Below are positions 42,670-51,093 of a stretch of 64,000 nt of DNA, in pieces. Each line of letters starts with the position of its first letter. Position 1 is the first letter of the stretch. Where the stretch lies: positions 1 to 64,000 of the forward strand of contig NZ_JARGZA010000014.1 of the NCBI RefSeq assembly GCF_030973515.1, given 5' to 3'. Under the pieces are notes generated by a model that saw only the letters and a program-made list of their open reading frames with translations, searched no databases and was not told the DNA's origin. This DNA comes from Jannaschia maritima (GTDB lineage: Bacteria > Pseudomonadota > Alphaproteobacteria > Rhodobacterales > Rhodobacteraceae). Both the position numbers and the translations under genes were made by a program.

Positions 42670-44529
42670 ATGACGATACAATCCGTCGGCGAAGCCGATC
42701 CGACCCTGACGATCGAGTTCAGGAACGACGCGAAAGACCAATTCGAGGTCGATATCAGCAAGGCGAGCGTGCTCAACGGGTTGTTCGAGACCATCGATGC
42801 CGCCGTCGACCGCCAGCAGGCCGAGGGCGACACGCTCTTCGAGAAGGGCGACCCGGCCTACATCGCGCTCAACAACCTGCGCGCAGAGGTCCGCGACCTG
42901 ATCAGGGGGGAGCAACGCGAGAACGACTTCTTCGACGAGGACGGCGAAAAATATCTCTACGCCCTGAATAACGAGCTACTCCAGCTCAAGAACAACGGAA
43001 TTAGCGGGGACGGCTCGCTGCAGCGCCTCGAGAACGTGGCCGAGAGCTTCATGGCGGCCTACGGGCGCGCGACGGCTCCCGTGGAGGTCGTGCCGGAGGC
43101 GGTACCCACCCCCGCCGATCCTGCGCCGATCGACCCCATGCCGACGCTCCCCGAGGAGCCTGAGGCGGATTTCCCGGAGACGGGCTCGCTGGCCGATCAA
43201 GCCGGCTACTTCCTGGACCGCTCCCTCGGCAGCCAGTCGGTCGAGGCCAAGAGCGAGTTCCTCAGCGCCGGGATCGACCTTCTGATCGCGGAGTTGGAAG
43301 GTCGGTCGGGGGGCGACGCGGTCGAGGTCCCCGACGTCGCGCCCGTCACCCCGTCGCCCGACGGCTTCCGAGGCGCGGAGGAACGTCTCGACGACGCCCT
43401 TGAAGCGTTCACGGCCGTGACCGACGACGCGCTTGCCAAGATCGAGGACGTCCTTGAGGGAGACGCGGCCCGCAACTTCCCGATCCCTGGCCTCACGGAT
43501 CTGGTGCGCGAGATGCGCGCGTCCTACGACGACGACGCCCTTTTCCTCTTCATCGAGGAGATGAGCCCGTCCGATCTCATCGAGGAGGTCCAGTCCCACG
43601 CGCAGAACGCCCTGGAGAAGTCGGCAGGCGACCTTACCCCGCAGGCCGCGGCCGATCTCATCGAGGCGGCCATCGTCAAGATCGAGGAGGGCCTCCCGGA
43701 GCTTCTCGACCGCATCGAAGGGCCGACGGACGGCGACATCAGCGTCAGGAGAGACATCGATGCCCTCGACGGCGCCTTGACGTTCTTCGAGCAGGCGATC
43801 GAAGGCACGCTGGCCGAGATCTCGGAATATGCCGGCCGCGGGACACCCGAGATGTTCGTCCTGCCGAAGGTGTTCGACCTCGTCGAGGACCTGCGCGCGG
43901 CGGCAGGCGTCGAGGGCGAGCCGCCCTCGCAGATGACGATGCGCGAGATCGTGGACGAGGTGAAGGACATCCTCGGTCGCGAAATGGGCGACGAGGCGGG
44001 CGGCCTGACGATCGAGCGGGCGGCCGAGCTGATCGGCGCCGCGGCCGCCGAGATCGACGGCCTCCTGCGCCCCGAGTTCCGGGTCGGGGAGGGGCCGGAG
44101 ACGCCTCCGGAGGTGTCGCCGGACCCCGTCCCCGACCTGTGGGACTTCGACGCGGGCGCGCTGATTCCGCTGCTGCGAGCGATGGACGAGGCGAATCGGC
44201 TCGTGTTCGACCTATCGGAGGACGGGCGGATCGAGATCGGCGAGATCGACCCGCTTGCCAAGCTCACCGCGGCCACGGGGGCTATCTCGGAGGCCCTGCT
44301 CGACAACCTGGAGGATGGCGGGGAAGTCAGCGCCGGAGAGCTTCAGAAGATCCTCGTGCAGATCAACGGCGCGCAGCAGGCGTTGGCCGACACGGCCGCC
44401 GCGATGCGCGGCGACGGGACGTCCGTTCAAGTCGACGCGGACCCGTCCAAGATCGCCGCGATCATGGACCGCATCAATCACGCCGTGCAGGAGATCGAAC
44501 TCCAGCTCGGCGACCCCGGCGACGAATGA
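42670..44529 (+). CDS. Acidic 619-residue protein with internal duplication, T3SS operon
   Basis: This is a strongly acidic, mostly helical protein with no recognised family, signal peptide or membrane helix. Residues about 240-347 (LDDALEAFTAVTDDALAKIE, NFPIPGLTDLVREMRA, LTPQAAADLIEAAIVKIEEG) and about 366-466 (LDGALTFFEQAIEGTLAEIS, FVLPKVFDLVEDLRAA, LTIERAAELIGAAAAEIDGL) are clearly the same unit repeated. Weaker copies may flank them. GGAGA lies upstream of the ATG. Next to the needle candidate, it might be a gatekeeper, a length-controlling filament or a secreted tip protein. It could stand in for the missing ruler, but that is speculation. Confidence 0.65.
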   Translation: MTIQSVGEADPTLTIEFRNDAKDQFEVDISKASVLNGLFETIDAAVDRQQAEGDTLFEKGDPAYIALNNLRAEVRDLIRGEQRENDFFDEDGEKYLYALNNELLQLKNNGISGDGSLQRLENVAESFMAAYGRATAPVEVVPEAVPTPADPAPIDPMPTLPEEPEADFPETGSLADQAGYFLDRSLGSQSVEAKSEFLSAGIDLLIAELEGRSGGDAVEVPDVAPVTPSPDGFRGAEERLDDALEAFTAVTDDALAKIEDVLEGDAARNFPIPGLTDLVREMRASYDDDALFLFIEEMSPSDLIEEVQSHAQNALEKSAGDLTPQAAADLIEAAIVKIEEGLPELLDRIEGPTDGDISVRRDIDALDGALTFFEQAIEGTLAEISEYAGRGTPEMFVLPKVFDLVEDLRAAAGVEGEPPSQMTMREIVDEVKDILGREMGDEAGGLTIERAAELIGAAAAEIDGLLRPEFRVGEGPETPPEVSPDPVPDLWDFDAGALIPLLRAMDEANRLVFDLSEDGRIEIGEIDPLAKLTAATGAISEALLDNLEDGGEVSAGELQKILVQINGAQQALADTAAAMRGDGTSVQVDADPSKIAAIMDRINHAVQEIELQLGDPGDE

Positions 44530-44577
44530 TCGCCACAACCCAGTGGGCGCGTCCCACGAATCCAAGGAGAGAAGACG

Positions 44578-44787
44578 ATGAGCGATGGCGTCAAAGCGAC
44601 CGAAGAGACCGGGACCAGCGGCATGCCAACCGAAGAGGACGGGAGCGTCGATCCCAAGAAGTTCCAGGATCAGCTCGATCAGTTCGAGTTGACCTACGCG
44701 CAGATCACCGATCAGGCGCAGCAGTTCCAGGTGCTCGCTGCCGAGCTCAAGAACATCAAGAAGGTCGCCGACGCGACGATCTCGTGA
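44578..44787 (+). CDS. Candidate T3SS needle protein SctF
   Basis: The 69-residue protein has an acidic, disordered first third and a long amphipathic helix ending QVLAAELKNIKKVADATIS. This fits the size and the C-terminal pattern of needle and rod subunits (YscF/NopA group). The spacer PKKFQDQLDQFELTYAQIT could form the hairpin. AAGGAGAG precedes the ATG. A perfect 12-bp hairpin follows the gene and separates it from sctD, as expected if the needle must be made in excess. Similarity is too weak to be certain. Confidence 0.6.
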   Translation: MSDGVKATEETGTSGMPTEEDGSVDPKKFQDQLDQFELTYAQITDQAQQFQVLAAELKNIKKVADATIS

Positions 44788-44793
44788 CGGCAC

Positions 44794-44825
44794 GCGGCGG
44801 CCCCCTCCTCCCTGGGGGCCGCCGC
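44794..44825 (+). terminator. Perfect 12-bp hairpin between needle candidate and sctD
   Basis: GCGGCGGCCCCC (44794-44805) and GGGGGCCGCCGC (44814-44825) pair perfectly around TCCTCCCT. There is no T tract. It may protect the upstream transcript or partly stop transcription before sctD. Confidence 0.6.
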
Positions 44826-44851
44826 ACCACCCGACATTCCGGAAGCCCGCC

Positions 44852-45808
44852 ATGCCCGCCAATCTCCGCATCCTCGACGGCCTCCATGCCGGTGCCCGCG
44901 CCGACCTGCCGCCCGGCTCGCATATGGTGGGCAGCGCGGACGGGGACGACGTCGTCCTGCTGGACGACGGCATCCTACCCGGCCATCTGCGCGTCGTCGT
45001 TGCCGGGGACGGGATGCGGATCGAGGCCGCGGGCGAGGCCTGCACCTTCGAGGCCGGGCCCCAGCTACCCGAGGGCAACGTGGCTTCGACGACCACCCCC
45101 TGCGTGCTCGAAGCGGGCGGCATCCGCATCGCGTTCGACCCCGGCATGCCCGATCCCCGCAGAACCGGGCCCGCGCTGTGGCTCGCCGCCAGCCTCGCCG
45201 CAGCGACCGCGATCTGGACCATCTTTCCCACGGAGCCAGAAGCCGGGTGCCGGATGCTCGGCTCCTGCGCCGGGAACCCGATCGAGACCGCGCCCCGCCG
45301 GGAGGCGCGAAGTCTCGACGCGCCGAAGCGGGCCCCGATCGACCCGATCCCCATCCTCTTCGACGCCGCCATCGCGCCCGCGCGGCCCGCCCCGCAGGGC
45401 CCGGCCCACGCAGAGGCCGAGCTCGCCTCCGGGTTGGCCCAGGCGATCGCCCGGCACGATCTGAACGCGCTCGACTATACGCTCGCCCCGGGGCTGGTGC
45501 GCTTCTCCGGCGAGCTCGGACTCGAGGCGATGGGACGCTTCCGCGCGCTGCAGCGCCGGCTCGACGAGGATCATCCCGGCCTGGTCCTCGACTCCTCGGA
45601 CGTCGTGGCCGTCGCCGAGCGCGCGAAGACCCCACCCCTGCCCCGCATCAGCGCGCTGTGGCATATCAAGGACCCTTACGCGCTGATCGAGGGCCAGCGT
45701 TTCACGATCGGCGAGACGCTCGCGGATGGCTGGGTCGTCGAGGCGATCGGCGCTTACGACTTGACGCTGCGCTTCGACGATCACCGCGTCACCGTCCGGA
45801 TGGACTGA
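44852..45808 (+). CDS. sctD: T3SS inner-membrane ring protein SctD
   Basis: The 318-residue protein has an N-terminal FHA-like cytoplasmic domain (LRILDGLHAGARADLPPGSH, VLLDDGILPGHLRVVV), a single membrane helix at about 109-126 (LWLAASLAAATAIWTIF) and periplasmic ring-building domains. It ends in GQRFTIGETLADGWVVEAIG, a typical SctD C-terminal block. At 318 residues it is shorter than YscD (about 420), so probably one periplasmic domain is missing. It pairs with SctJ to form the inner-membrane ring. Confidence 0.85.
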   Translation: MPANLRILDGLHAGARADLPPGSHMVGSADGDDVVLLDDGILPGHLRVVVAGDGMRIEAAGEACTFEAGPQLPEGNVASTTTPCVLEAGGIRIAFDPGMPDPRRTGPALWLAASLAAATAIWTIFPTEPEAGCRMLGSCAGNPIETAPRREARSLDAPKRAPIDPIPILFDAAIAPARPAPQGPAHAEAELASGLAQAIARHDLNALDYTLAPGLVRFSGELGLEAMGRFRALQRRLDEDHPGLVLDSSDVVAVAERAKTPPLPRISALWHIKDPYALIEGQRFTIGETLADGWVVEAIGAYDLTLRFDDHRVTVRMD

Positions 45809-45820
45809 GGGAGCGCCTGT

Positions 45821-46171
45821 ATGGTCAAGATCACCGCCCGAAAGCCGCCCATCGACCGGGTCGAGCGCGCCGACGAGGTGGCGCTCGCTCGGGTGGAGGC
45901 GCACAAGCCCGTCAGCCATCCCGAGAAGCCCGCGGCGATCACGGTGACGGCGGCCGATCCGCTCGAGGCGGCCTTGTGGTCCGAGATCGGGCGCCACCGC
46001 TATGGGCCAGGTACGTTCCGCCAGGAGCTCGAGGCGATCACCGCGCTCTACCGAGCGGCGCGTGCGGTGACCTGCGAGCGCGAGCTGCGGCGCGCGCACT
46101 GGGTCCTGAAGGGCGAGCTGCAGAAGTTCGAGGCGCTGGACGCCTTCCTGTCCGGCGTCGTGAAGGGATGA
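45821..46171 (+). CDS. sctX: T3SS protein SctX (YscX-like)
   Basis: The 116-residue protein aligns by eye with YscX: a disordered start, then ALWSEIGRHRYGPGTFRQEL against the YscX region SLWDFASPGYTFHGL, and a helical C-terminus (HWVLKGELQKFEALDAFLSG). YscX is an early substrate that works with its chaperone YscY at SctV. The gene order X-Y-V here is the same as in Yersinia (yscX-yscY-lcrD). It overlaps the next gene as ATGA. Confidence 0.75.
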   Translation: MVKITARKPPIDRVERADEVALARVEAHKPVSHPEKPAAITVTAADPLEAALWSEIGRHRYGPGTFRQELEAITALYRAARAVTCERELRRAHWVLKGELQKFEALDAFLSGVVKG

Positions 46172-46569
46172 GCATGGGCCGCCCGCGACGCTCCGGCCCC
46201 GCGCTCTCGCCACGTCAGTGCGAGATCCTCGTGCTGCTGGCCGACGTGTACCACCGGCTGGGCTGCCAGCGCCGCGCGATCGTGCTGGCCGAGCTCGTCC
46301 AGCGTCACGCCCCGTCCGACCCCCTGCCCGCTCGAATCCTCGTGCGCGCGCACCTTTCGGAGGGGGACGCCGAAGCGGCCCTCGCGCAGCTCGACGTCCT
46401 GCTCGAGCATGAATACGAGACGGCCGAGTTGGCCTTTGCGCTGCGCGCGCGCTGCCGGGCCTTCGCCCAACTCGGACGGCGCGATAACGCCCGCATGGCC
46501 TGGGCGGAGTACCAGGGCCTCGTCGACGCCGCGGGCGTGGGCGAGACGCCCCTGTCGGCTGTCGCATGA
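46168..46569 (+). CDS. sctY: T3SS chaperone SctY (YscY-like, TPR)
   Basis: The 133-residue protein has TPR-like helix pairs (CEILVLLADVYHRLGCQRRA, ARILVRAHLSEGDAEAALAQ, ALRARCRAFAQLGRRDNARM). Size and fold fit YscY, the chaperone of YscX that binds SctV. The start is the ATG at 46168, overlapping the sctX stop. Its own stop overlaps the sctV start by 4 bp, so X, Y and V are translated together. Confidence 0.78.
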   Translation: MSMGRPRRSGPALSPRQCEILVLLADVYHRLGCQRRAIVLAELVQRHAPSDPLPARILVRAHLSEGDAEAALAQLDVLLEHEYETAELAFALRARCRAFAQLGRRDNARMAWAEYQGLVDAAGVGETPLSAVA

Positions 46570-48695
46570 GGGCCATCGCCGCACGCCTGCCCGAGGGGCG
46601 CGACCTGCTGATCGCGGGGCTGCTGGCTGGGATCGTCGGGCTGATGATCCTACCAATGCCGACGGTCTTGGTCGACGCGCTGATAGGGCTGAACTTCGGC
46701 GTAGCGTTCCTTCTGCTGATGACGGCAGTCTACCTCGTCACGCCGCTCGCGCTGTCGTCGCTGCCGGGCATCATCCTGATCGCCACGACGTTCCGGCTGG
46801 CACTGTCGATCTCGACCACGCGCCTGATCCTGGCGGAGGGCGACGCGGGCCGCATCGTCGAGACGTTCGGGCGCGTGGTCATTGCCGGGAACGTGGTCGT
46901 GGGCCTCGTGATCTTCTTCATCGTCACGATCGTGCAGTTCGTGGTCATCGCCAAGGGCTCGGAGCGCATCGCCGAGGTTAGCGCGCGCTTCACGCTCGAT
47001 GCGTTGCCCGGCAAGCAGATGGCGATCGATGCGGAGCTGCGCTCGGGGGACCTGACCAACGCCGAGGCCGCCGAGCGGCGCAGCGTGCTCGAGCGTGAGA
47101 ATCAGTTCTTCGGGGCGATGGACGGGGCGATGAAGTTCGTGAAGGGCGACGCCATCGCGGGCATCGTCATCATCCTCATCAACCTGGTCGGCGGACTGCT
47201 GATCGGCATAACCCAGTTCGGCATGACCTTCGCTGAGGCATCGCGCCGGTTCGTCCTCTTGACGGTGGGCGACGCGCTCATCTCCCAGATCCCCGCGCTC
47301 CTGGTTTCGATCACGGCCGCGGTGATCGTCACCCGGGTCAAGGGCGACGGGCCGCGCAACCTCGGGGCGGATATCTTCGGCCAGATCGGCGCCGACCCGC
47401 GCGCGACGGGGATCGCCGCCGTGGGGCTCGCGGGACTGGCGTTGATCCCAGGCTTTCCCACGGCGACCTTGTTGCTATTGGCAGGGTGCTTCGCAGCCGG
47501 CTCGGTGCTGATGCACCGCGGCAAAGCGGCGGCCACGCCCGATGCCCCGCCCGAGGCGGACGCGGGTTCGGAACGGGGCGCCGTGCCCGACCCGCTGGCG
47601 CCCGACGACGACACGCGCGCGATCCTGGAGTTGTCGCCCGCCCTCTTCGAGGCACTGGGCCCGACGCGCGCTGCCGAGGGCTTGGTCGAGATGGCCGCGC
47701 AGGTGGGCGACGCGACGGGCGTCGCGCCTTGTACGATGGGCCTGCGGCCCGTCGATGGGCTCGAGGATGCACAGTTCAGGGTCTTGATCGACGGCGCCCC
47801 CCATGTCTGGGGCACCGTCCGGGCGGCGCATCTCTACGCGGCCGACATGCCTACCGTCCTCGAGGTCCACGACATTCCCTTCGAGCCGCGCAAGGTCGGC
47901 CCCTGGCGCCGCGACCTCGAGGTTCCCGAGATCCACGGCCCGCGCCTCTCGGAGCTGGGCGTGCCCCATTCCGACATGCCTTTGACACTTTTCGCGGACG
48001 CGGCCCGCGGCGTCGTCGCCCATTACCCGATGCTGATCGGCATCCAGGAGGCCAAGAACGTCCTGGCACGCGTCGAGGCGGACTACCCCTTCCTCGTGGG
48101 AGAATGCGCTCGTCTGGTCCCGCTGCCCAAGCTCGCCAACGTGTTCCGCCGGCTCCTCGACGAAGGCGTCTCGCTATCGAATGTGCGTAAGATCCTCGAG
48201 ACTTTGGTGGAATGGGCGGCAGCCGAGAAGGATCCACTCGTCCTCGCCGAACACTGCCGCGTGGCGCTCCGCCAGCAGCTCTGCCAACAGGTCGCCGACC
48301 GCAGCCGCGTGATCTCGACCATCGTTATCGAGCGGGCCTCCGAAGAGCTGCTGCGCGCGGGGCTGCGCGGGACGGACCAGGGTACGTTCCTCGTGCTCGC
48401 CGAAAACATGTCGGCGGAGCTCCTGCGCGTGGTGAACGCGCAAATCTCACAGCTCGACCCTATCGAGGCGCGACCGGTGATCCTGACCTCCATGGACGTC
48501 AGGCGTCACGTAAAGGCCTTCCTGAACCGCAACCTCGTGGAGATCGACGTGCTGTCTTTCCAAGAACTCAGCGACGACTACACGGTCGTCCCTTGCGCCA
48601 CCGTCCGGCTGGGCGAGGCCGCCGCCCGCGACGGGCGGATGCCGCTGCGCGAGCAGACTGCGCTCGCAGTCACGACCTCGGAGCGAGCGGCATGA
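46566..48695 (+). CDS. sctV: T3SS export-gate protein SctV
   Basis: The 709-residue FlhA/LcrD-family protein has about eight N-terminal membrane helices with the FHIPEP-type block (PLALSSLPGIILIATTFRLA, LSISTTRLIL), DALPGKQMAIDAELRSGD, and GDAIAGIVIILINLVGGLLI. The large cytoplasmic domain (from about 350) forms the nonameric ring that docks chaperone-substrate complexes. Length and motifs are standard. It starts inside the sctY stop, and its own stop overlaps the next gene. Confidence 0.96.
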   Translation: MRAIAARLPEGRDLLIAGLLAGIVGLMILPMPTVLVDALIGLNFGVAFLLLMTAVYLVTPLALSSLPGIILIATTFRLALSISTTRLILAEGDAGRIVETFGRVVIAGNVVVGLVIFFIVTIVQFVVIAKGSERIAEVSARFTLDALPGKQMAIDAELRSGDLTNAEAAERRSVLERENQFFGAMDGAMKFVKGDAIAGIVIILINLVGGLLIGITQFGMTFAEASRRFVLLTVGDALISQIPALLVSITAAVIVTRVKGDGPRNLGADIFGQIGADPRATGIAAVGLAGLALIPGFPTATLLLLAGCFAAGSVLMHRGKAAATPDAPPEADAGSERGAVPDPLAPDDDTRAILELSPALFEALGPTRAAEGLVEMAAQVGDATGVAPCTMGLRPVDGLEDAQFRVLIDGAPHVWGTVRAAHLYAADMPTVLEVHDIPFEPRKVGPWRRDLEVPEIHGPRLSELGVPHSDMPLTLFADAARGVVAHYPMLIGIQEAKNVLARVEADYPFLVGECARLVPLPKLANVFRRLLDEGVSLSNVRKILETLVEWAAAEKDPLVLAEHCRVALRQQLCQQVADRSRVISTIVIERASEELLRAGLRGTDQGTFLVLAENMSAELLRVVNAQISQLDPIEARPVILTSMDVRRHVKAFLNRNLVEIDVLSFQELSDDYTVVPCATVRLGEAAARDGRMPLREQTALAVTTSERAA

Positions 48696-49042
48696 CCGGT
48701 CGTGCCGCCCTGCGCGCGACCGCCGCCGCGGCGCTCCTGGCCGTCGCCTGGCCGTCGAGCGCGCAGCAGCCCCGGGAGGTCGAGCTTGCTTCGAGCGAAG
48801 GCTGGATGCAGATCATGCAGTCGGAGGGACGGCTTCTACGGCTCGACCGGCCCGCGGCCACCGTGCTCTTGGCGAACCCAGCCGTCGCGGATGTCCAGAT
48901 CGTCTCGGAGCGCACGATGTTCGTGCTCGGAAGTTCGGCGGGGCGCACGCAGCTCATCATCCTGGACGCGGAGGAAGAAGTGATCGGCAGCGTCACGCTC
49001 AGCGTCACGCGATCGCTGGCGGCGTTGCACGCGGGCTCTTGA
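48692..49042 (+). CDS. Stand-alone secretin pil_N-domain protein
   Basis: The 116-residue protein has a Sec leader (RAALRATAAAALLAVAWPSS, cleavage near AQQ) and a single T2SS/T3SS pil_N domain, like the N-terminus of CpaC pilus secretins: RLLRLDRPAATVLLANPAVA, VQIVSERTMFVLGSSAGRTQ, LIILDAEEEVIGSVTL. The domain usually precedes BON and secretin modules, but nothing follows here. It starts in the sctV stop (ATGA) and ends the operon. It may help form the periplasmic part of the channel with the short SctC-like protein, or recruit a secretin encoded elsewhere. Confidence 0.8.
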   Translation: MTGRAALRATAAAALLAVAWPSSAQQPREVELASSEGWMQIMQSEGRLLRLDRPAATVLLANPAVADVQIVSERTMFVLGSSAGRTQLIILDAEEEVIGSVTLSVTRSLAALHAGS

Positions 49043-49053
49043 GCCTGCGCGGG

Positions 49054-49082
49054 CGGCCGACGGGCACGAGGCCCGTCGGCCG
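49054..49082. terminator. Perfect 12-bp hairpin between convergent genes
   Basis: CGGCCGACGGGC (49054-49065) pairs with GCCCGTCGGCCG (49071-49082) around ACGAG. It lies between two stop codons read towards each other and probably ends both transcripts. Confidence 0.75.
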
Positions 49083-49085
49083 GAC

Positions 49086-49769
49086 TCATTCTTCGTCGGG
49101 CCGCTCGAAGTTCGGCAGGGACGCCAGGCCAGCCGCGATCCAGTCGAGCCTGGACACAGCCTGCCCCTCCACGAGGAGCCGGCGGCGCGCGACGATGCGG
49201 TCAACCTCCGAAGCCCCGACGCCGAGCGACGCCTCGGTGGCGATCGACGTCTCGGCGCCGCGCGCGAGATGAACGCCCGTCTCGTCCCGCGTCGTTCCAC
49301 CCGCGTCGGTATCGTTCGATGCCGCGGTCTCGGGTGCCACGGTCCCCTCGTAGGCCGGGACTGTCGCCTCCTCAGCGAAGTCGAGACGATCCGCGCCTAC
49401 ATCATCATAAGGCGAGGAGGGCACCTCGTTCGGGACCGCGATGCCGAGCTCATCGTCGTCGATGATTGGGGCGAGCAATCCCGTGGCTTCCTTGAACGCG
49501 TCCTCGAGATTCGTGAGCGCAATCTTGGGAAGCGGAGCGACGTAGGGCCCGAGCGGCTCGATCTCGGGAAGCCCGCCCAGCGTCCAGGAGTCCTCCGGCT
49601 CGGGCACCACGTAGCGCGTCGGCCGGGGGTACCCTCTGGGATCGACCCCGCCGGGGTTAGGCGCCTCGAGTTTCTCGAACGAGAGGTCGTCCGAGGATGG
49701 GTCCGTGCGGACGAGGTCGACGAGTGGCGCGCGGGGCACCGCCTCCGCGGGCAGGACGATCTCTGGCAT
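49086..49769 (-). CDS. Hypothetical island protein, acidic and Pro-rich, possible T3SS substrate
   Basis: This is a 227-residue protein of unknown family. It is acidic and Pro-rich (PEPEDSWTLGGLPEIEPLGP, APIIDDDELGIAVPNEVPSS), with a final helical part (EVDRIVARRRLLVEGQAVSR). There is no signal peptide or membrane helix. The ATG at 49769 has GAGGAGG 8-9 bp upstream and is preferred over TTG at 49826. It is divergent from the broken gene at 49919. Composition and place fit a secreted or chaperone-bound T3SS protein. Confidence 0.55.
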   Translation of the reverse strand: MPEIVLPAEAVPRAPLVDLVRTDPSSDDLSFEKLEAPNPGGVDPRGYPRPTRYVVPEPEDSWTLGGLPEIEPLGPYVAPLPKIALTNLEDAFKEATGLLAPIIDDDELGIAVPNEVPSSPYDDVGADRLDFAEEATVPAYEGTVAPETAASNDTDAGGTTRDETGVHLARGAETSIATEASLGVGASEVDRIVARRRLLVEGQAVSRLDWIAAGLASLPNFERPDEE

Positions 49770-49918
49770 TGGGGATGCCTCCTCTGTTTGTGGCCCCGTC
49801 ACCCCGCCACTCCCGCCTTTCGGCAAGATGACGGCGCACCGGGCCTATCAGGGCCCTGAGCCCGAAAGGCTGCGGCCAGGTTCGTGCTGCTTGGTCGCTA
49901 TGGCCGAAAGGAGAGACC

Positions 49919-50661
49919 ATGACGCAGGCCGACAAGACGGACAGCTCTCGCATCTAGCCGTGGACAGGGAACCGGAACCAGGTGCTGACGGCGGACCTGC
50001 TTGGCGGCGCGGAAGAGCCCGCCCATCCGGCCCTGCACTTGGCGAGCGAACTGAAGGAGAAGGTCGTCGATCAACTGTCCGGCCTGCTCGGCGCGGCGGG
50101 GGAGGTCCTCAGGAACACGCCTCCCGACGCGCTGGTCTTCGGCGGCGTCATCAATATGCCGATCGGCAGGGCGAAGATGTCGTCGGGACCCCGAACACCG
50201 ACCTCGTCGCGACGGTGAACCTCAACCACAGGGAGGTCGAGGTCGGGCTCGGCGGGTCGATCCCGATCGCGCCGGGCACGTCCGTCTCCTACAACACCAG
50301 GACCTATGCAGATGCCGAACTCGATGCCGCCCAATCCGCGAACTTCGAGATCATCAACCTGGCCGTAACGGACCCTGCAATCGACGCAATCGTTAGCGTC
50401 GCGATCAACGCCGGCGTCAGAGTTAAGCAGGCAGGGGCGATCGTGATCGACGCGGCAACGTTCCCTTTAGGCAAAGGCGCGCTGCTCGCCACCGGGCTGG
50501 ACGCCTTGGGCGAGACCGCGACGGGGCTGGCGACGAAGAACGTCACCTGGTACGGCGGCATTGCCTGGCGCGGCGCGGAGCTCCGCGTCTCGCCCGAGGA
50601 GAACGAGGTCAGCATCTCCCTGTCGGGCGCCACCTTCGAGTTCCCGAACGCCATCCGCTGA
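49919..50661 (+). pseudogene. Island gene broken by a stop codon and a frameshift
   Basis: A good ribosome site (AAAGGAG) precedes the ATG at 49919, but codon 13 is TAG. The same frame then continues as coding (ADLLGGAEEPAHPALHLASE, ALVFGGVINMPIGRAKM) to about 50180. There the coding moves by one frame to VNLNHREVEVGLGGSIPIAP and a beta-rich end (NVTWYGGIAWRGAELRVSPE). The original protein was about 245 residues, of unknown family, with a beta-rich C-terminus. It lies beside adaptor-like gene 2. Confidence 0.65.
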
Positions 50662-50821
50662 GCGCCCCCTGTCACGGACTCGCACGTCGGATCCCCGCCT
50701 CGGCGAGGCAGTAGGACTTGGACCTAAGTCCGCGACCGCCCGGCCACCAGCGATCGGTGGTGACACCGCGTTTACCGCCCACGCGACGCACTCATCCATG
50801 CCCCGACCAAAAATCGTCCGG

Positions 50822-51066
50822 CGGTCGCAGCCATGCTCCAAGACCATCTCTGCCCAGGAGGTGATGGTTGACAGCAAGCTCAGTGAGACACCGTCGCCGG
50901 CCTGCTGCGCGAAAAGTAACCTGCCTGGCCGAAATCATGGACGACAGCCACGAGGACGTGTCCCCCTATATGGCCCCCCCTGCGAGCATTGAGCATAGAT
51001 CAGCTTCACCGGCCGGCTCGATCGCGTGAACGAGGAAGTGAAGTACCGCTCCGGCGTCGTCGGAGG
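50822..51066 (+). mobile_element. Decayed IS256-family transposase fragment
   Basis: Over several frames the plus strand reads KTISAQEVMVDSKLSET, then LLREK/KVTCLAEIMDDSHEDVSPYM, then RLDRVNEEVKYRSGVVG. These follow in order the C-terminal part of IS256 transposases (RTIFAQ..., LAELMDD.E.DVLAYM, NPLERLNKEVKRR..VVG). At least two frameshifts separate the pieces. The ends cannot be set. Confidence 0.6.
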
Positions 51067-51093
51067 GAAGTCGGTGCGGGTCAAGCCTGGGGC

